Positions 61,182-64,000 of a stretch of 64,000 nucleotides of DNA are shown piece after piece. Numbering within the stretch: position 1 is the first letter of the stretch; every line of letters starts with the position of its first letter. This stretch comes from Xylanibacter ruminicola (GTDB lineage: Bacteria > Bacteroidota > Bacteroidia > Bacteroidales > Bacteroidaceae): contig NZ_FRBD01000006.1 in NCBI RefSeq assembly GCF_900142525.1, forward strand, positions 82,103 to 146,102, given 5' to 3'. The position numbers were made by a program, and so were the translations under genes. The notes under the pieces are model-generated. The model made no database searches. It had not been told where the DNA came from and saw only the letters and a list, made by a program, of their open reading frames with translations.

Positions 61182-63302
61182 ATGAAGAAAGGATTACTAT
61201 TCGCATCGTTGCTTCTGGCCTTAGTTGCTCAGATTGATGCCAAAACAAAAAAAGTGCTCACAGAAAAGGACATGGGTGCTTACCTGTTTACGTACTTTAA
61301 CGACCCCACACACTCGTTGTTTATGGCTATCAGCTACGATGGATATACTTTTACGGCTGTGAATAACGGCGAGCCCATCATTTCTGGCGATTCAATCGCA
61401 GACCAGAGGGGAATACGCGATCCACATATCTATAGAGCTCCGAATGGCAAATTCTATATCGCCATGACCGACCTTCATGTTTTTGGTCGCGAGATGGGAT
61501 TGCGTGCCACACAATGGGAGCGTCCTGATGAATTCGGATGGGGTAACAATCGCGGACTGGTATTGATGGCCAGCGACGATTTGATACATTGGACTCACCA
61601 TGAGGCACGTATAGATAAGCTTTTCCCTGAGAAGTTTGGCAAAATTGGATGCGCATGGGCTCCACAAACCATTTGGGATCCAGCTGTAGGCAAACCAATG
61701 GTGTACTTTACTATACGTCAGCATGCAGGCGGGCGTACCAAACTGTATTACAGTTATGCCAACGAGGAATTTACTACGCTCGAGACCGAGCCTCAACTGC
61801 TGTTTGAGTATCCCGACGAAAAGATTCAGGTACTTGATGCCGACATATGCCCAATGCCCGACGGACGCTACTTTATGAGCTATGTGGCCCAAGAGAACCC
61901 TGGTGGCATCAAATACATGATTTCAGACAAAATCAATCATTTCAACGATTATCATGCCGAGCAGATAGATGGTGAGAACAGAGGCTGTGAGGCACCTAAC
62001 GTATGGAAGCGCATAGGTCAGAAGAAATGGGTGGTGATGTACGACATCTACAGCGTGAACCCTCATAACTTCGGTTTCGTAGAGACTAGCGACTTCAAGA
62101 CCTTTAAGCCTTTGGGCCGTTTCAACGAGGGTGTTATGAAAGCCACCAACTTCTCATCGCCCAAGCATGGCTCGGTGATCCACATCACAAAGGCAGAGGC
62201 TAAGCGCATAGAGAAATACTGGAACGAGCAGCAGAAGAAGCCAAAGATGATTCGCTCTGGCGAAATATGGCCCGATGCCAGCGGACGTCATATCAATGCG
62301 CACGGAGGTGGCATCATGAAGTATGGCGACACTTATTACTGGTTTGGCGAAAACAAGTGCGACACCACCTCATCGGCTATGATTGGTGTACAATGTTATT
62401 CGTCGAAAGATCTGCTGAACTGGCAGAACCGAGGCGTTGCACTCTACGTGAGCGACGACAGAAGGAGCGACATTACGCGTGGTTGCGTGCTAGAGCGCCC
62501 CAAGGTTATATATAATAAGGTAACAAAGAAATTCTGCATGTGGTTCCATCTGGAGCTGAAGGGTAAAGGTTATAGCGCTGCCCGATATGGTGTAGCCGTG
62601 AGCGACAGACCAGAAGGGCCATATAAATTCTTGTATTCACAGCGTGCAAATGCAGGTACCTATCCCGTTGAATTCGGCAAAAACGAATTGGCCGTTGTTG
62701 ATACACTGAACATTGACAACTTTAAGAAGTGGTGGACACCTACCTGGCTTGAGGCTATCAAGAAAGGACTGTTCCTGAAGCGCGATTTTGGTACAGGACA
62801 GATGGCTCGCGATATGACGCTTTATATCGACGATGACGGCAAGGCCTACCATATCTTCTCGTCAGAAGACAACCTGACGCTTCATATAGCAGAGCTGACT
62901 AATGATTATCTGCACCACTCAGGTCGTTACACCCGCGTAGCCCCTGGAGGACAGAACGAGGCACCTGCCATCTTCAAGAAAGACGGTACTTACTGGATGA
63001 TTACCTCTGGTTGTACCGGTTGGGCACCTAATGCTGCACGCATGTTCTCGGCTCCTAGCATCTGGGGACCTTGGACTCAGCATCCTAATCCTTGTGTAGG
63101 CCCTAAGTCGGAGATTACCTTCGAAGGACAGTCGACCTATATCCTGCCCTACGGCGATGAGTTTATCTTCATGGCCGACATCTGGCGCCCTAAGCACCCA
63201 AGTGATGCACGCTACATCTGGTTGCCTATAGAATTTGAGGGAGGAAAGCCTGTTATCAGGTGGCGTGATGCGTGGAATCTCAGTGAAATGGGGAAGAAAT
63301 AA
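61182..63302 (+). CDS. Secreted enzyme with two GH43-type domains
   Basis: A 706-residue protein with signal peptide MKKGLLFASLLLALVAQIDA. The first propeller (about 30-345) has RGIRDPHIYRAPNGKFYIA and GCAWAPQTIWDPAVGKPMVY with GENRGCEAPNVWKR, the three acidic-site regions of GH43. The second (about 355-700) begins EIWPDASGRHINAHGGGIM followed by DTYYWFGENK, the pattern of the exo-beta-1,3-galactanase-like GH43 subfamilies (24/34 group). Two different GH43 domains in one chain suggest removal of a side-chain sugar and cleavage of its backbone, for example in arabinogalactan; that is inference. It sits between the divergent regulator and susC and shares a promoter element with susC. Confidence 0.87.
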   Translation: MKKGLLFASLLLALVAQIDAKTKKVLTEKDMGAYLFTYFNDPTHSLFMAISYDGYTFTAVNNGEPIISGDSIADQRGIRDPHIYRAPNGKFYIAMTDLHVFGREMGLRATQWERPDEFGWGNNRGLVLMASDDLIHWTHHEARIDKLFPEKFGKIGCAWAPQTIWDPAVGKPMVYFTIRQHAGGRTKLYYSYANEEFTTLETEPQLLFEYPDEKIQVLDADICPMPDGRYFMSYVAQENPGGIKYMISDKINHFNDYHAEQIDGENRGCEAPNVWKRIGQKKWVVMYDIYSVNPHNFGFVETSDFKTFKPLGRFNEGVMKATNFSSPKHGSVIHITKAEAKRIEKYWNEQQKKPKMIRSGEIWPDASGRHINAHGGGIMKYGDTYYWFGENKCDTTSSAMIGVQCYSSKDLLNWQNRGVALYVSDDRRSDITRGCVLERPKVIYNKVTKKFCMWFHLELKGKGYSAARYGVAVSDRPEGPYKFLYSQRANAGTYPVEFGKNELAVVDTLNIDNFKKWWTPTWLEAIKKGLFLKRDFGTGQMARDMTLYIDDDGKAYHIFSSEDNLTLHIAELTNDYLHHSGRYTRVAPGGQNEAPAIFKKDGTYWMITSGCTGWAPNAARMFSAPSIWGPWTQHPNPCVGPKSEITFEGQSTYILPYGDEFIFMADIWRPKHPSDARYIWLPIEFEGGKPVIRWRDAWNLSEMGKK

Positions 63303-63336
63303 CGATTTGTTCCCCAAATTTCACGCATTGTTTCCC

Positions 63337-63350
63337 TTGATTTATATCAA
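63337..63350 (+). promoter_or_regulatory. Palindrome TTGAT-N4-ATCAA upstream of susC
   Basis: TTGAT (63337-63341), TTAT, ATCAA (63346-63350), six bases before the -7 box, the same geometry as at 61126-61139. Confidence 0.6.
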
Positions 63351-63356
63351 TCGTTG

Positions 63357-63364
63357 TATCTTTG
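63357..63364 (+). promoter_or_regulatory. -7 box for susC
   Basis: TATCTTTG followed by CACCCG; the leader to the ATG at 63452 is about 80 bases, much longer than for most genes here. Confidence 0.75.
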
Positions 63365-63451
63365 CACCCGAGATTTTTTTGAACTGATTATTGTAATCAT
63401 ACATATTAATTATTATACTAACATTAACAGTAAAACTAAAAACAGTATCAA

Positions 63452-64000
63452 ATGAAGTATGCTAATTTGACACTTCCATCCAAGAAGCTATGCTTCGTGA
63501 TGGCGTTGGCAGCAGGAACCATGTCGTTCCCATTGTCAGCAACGGCAGAACCGGCTGTTCAGGCTACACAGCAAAGTGGAGTTCTGAAAGGTCAGGTCGT
63601 TGACAAGCAGGGTGAGCCCGTTATTGGTGCTACCATTAAAGTAAAGAATGTCGAAAACGTAGGTACCGTTACCGATTTCGATGGTTATTTTGATTTAAAA
63701 GGAGCCCCCTCCAGTGGAACGATTGTTGTTTCATACATCGGATTCAAGACTAAGGAGGTAACCTTCAAGAGTGGTCAGACTCTGAATATCATAATCGAGG
63801 AAGATTCTGAAACACTTCAGGAGGTAGTAGTAGTAGGTTATGGTACTATGCGCAAGAAGGACCTGACAGGTTCGGTAGTACAGATTGACCCAAGTAAGCT
63901 AGCCGATCAGAATCCTGGCAGTGTACAGGACCTGTTGCGTGGCACACCTGGACTGCAGATTGGTTTCGACTCATCGGCTAAGGGTTCAGGAGCCAGCATC
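63452..64000 (+). CDS. SusC/RagA family TonB-linked outer-membrane transporter (5' part)
   Basis: The first 183 residues are in the window and the frame is open to the edge. The protein starts MKYANLTLPSKKLCFVMALA and has a signal peptide ending near SATAEP. A carboxypeptidase-regulatory-like domain follows (GVLKGQVVDKQGEPVIGATI to VSYIGFKTKEV, about 43-107), then the TonB box region (LQEVVVVGYGTMRKKDLTGS) and the start of the plug (DLLRGTPGLQI). SusC proteins pair with a SusD lipoprotein to import oligosaccharides. The SusD partner is expected downstream. With the regulator and the double GH43 this marks a polysaccharide utilisation locus. Confidence 0.95.
   Translation, partial: MKYANLTLPSKKLCFVMALAAGTMSFPLSATAEPAVQATQQSGVLKGQVVDKQGEPVIGATIKVKNVENVGTVTDFDGYFDLKGAPSSGTIVVSYIGFKTKEVTFKSGQTLNIIIEEDSETLQEVVVVGYGTMRKKDLTGSVVQIDPSKLADQNPGSVQDLLRGTPGLQIGFDSSAKGSGASI

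Overview
The window looks like chromosomal DNA of a Bacteroidales bacterium, most likely a Prevotella-type member of the Prevotellaceae. Three things point there: recurrent promoter boxes of the Bacteroidota form TAnnTTTG about 10-40 bases before gene starts, Bacteroidota-specific families (smalltalk, DUF4271, DUF3836, GlsA/GlsB glycine-lipid acyltransferases, SusC/RagA), and a meso-DAP type MurE in a Bacteroidota-style division cluster. No insertion sequence, prophage or CRISPR array was seen. The species was not determined.

Layout. 1-0.5 kb: tail of a probable HU-related DNA-binding protein followed by a 33-residue smalltalk protein. 0.5-5 kb: beta-barrel protein, XerD, AroQ, O-methyltransferase, RbfA and a LolC/E-type permease. 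5-13 kb: an M16 peptidase, then the close-packed run metK, DUF4271, hemD, rnpA, yidD, tyrS, then tRNA-Gln. 13-20 kb: an SDR oxidoreductase, HU, a rhomboid protease/EEP pair, secDF and tRNA-Arg. 19.8-33.6 kb: carbohydrate-active enzymes without a SusC/SusD pair (a GH28-GH43 fusion, a divergent GH43, and a GH97-GH2-GH3 operon), interrupted by DUF3836 and a DUF3737-MalY pair. 33.8-36.7 kb: an OmpR-type two-component system and a membrane protein that resembles a CPBP protease without its usual catalytic residues. 36.8-38.6 kb: glsA-glsB for glycine lipids. 38.8-54.3 kb: the division and cell-wall cluster mraZ-rsmH-ftsL-ftsI-murE-mraY-murD-ftsW-murG-murC-ftsQ-ftsA-ftsZ. 54.3-57.8 kb: recO, tRNA-Glu, a structured leader, rpsT and gyrB. 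58.1-64 kb: the start of a polysaccharide utilisation locus, with a membrane-spanning propeller/AraC regulator lacking a kinase, a double-GH43 enzyme, and the first 183 codons of a SusC-like transporter.

Regulatory structure is the most rewarding part. (1) Direct repeats of TAAC with an 11-bp period lie 32-33 bases upstream of the -7 box of three promoters (M16 peptidase, DUF3836, CPBP-like protein), with a degenerate copy at the same distance before the GH97 operon; this suggests one OmpR/PhoB-type regulon. (2) Three GTGG repeats with a 10-bp period just upstream of the mraZ -7 box look like a MraZ autoregulatory operator. (3) The double-GH43 and susC promoters share a TTGAT-N4-ATCAA palindrome exactly six bases before the -7 box, probably the target of the adjacent regulator. 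(4) A GC-rich foldable element lies between tRNA-Glu and rpsT. (5) A palindromic intergenic repeat family occurs at 35.85 and 57.84 kb. All of these come from reading the sequence by eye; no searches or folding programs were run.
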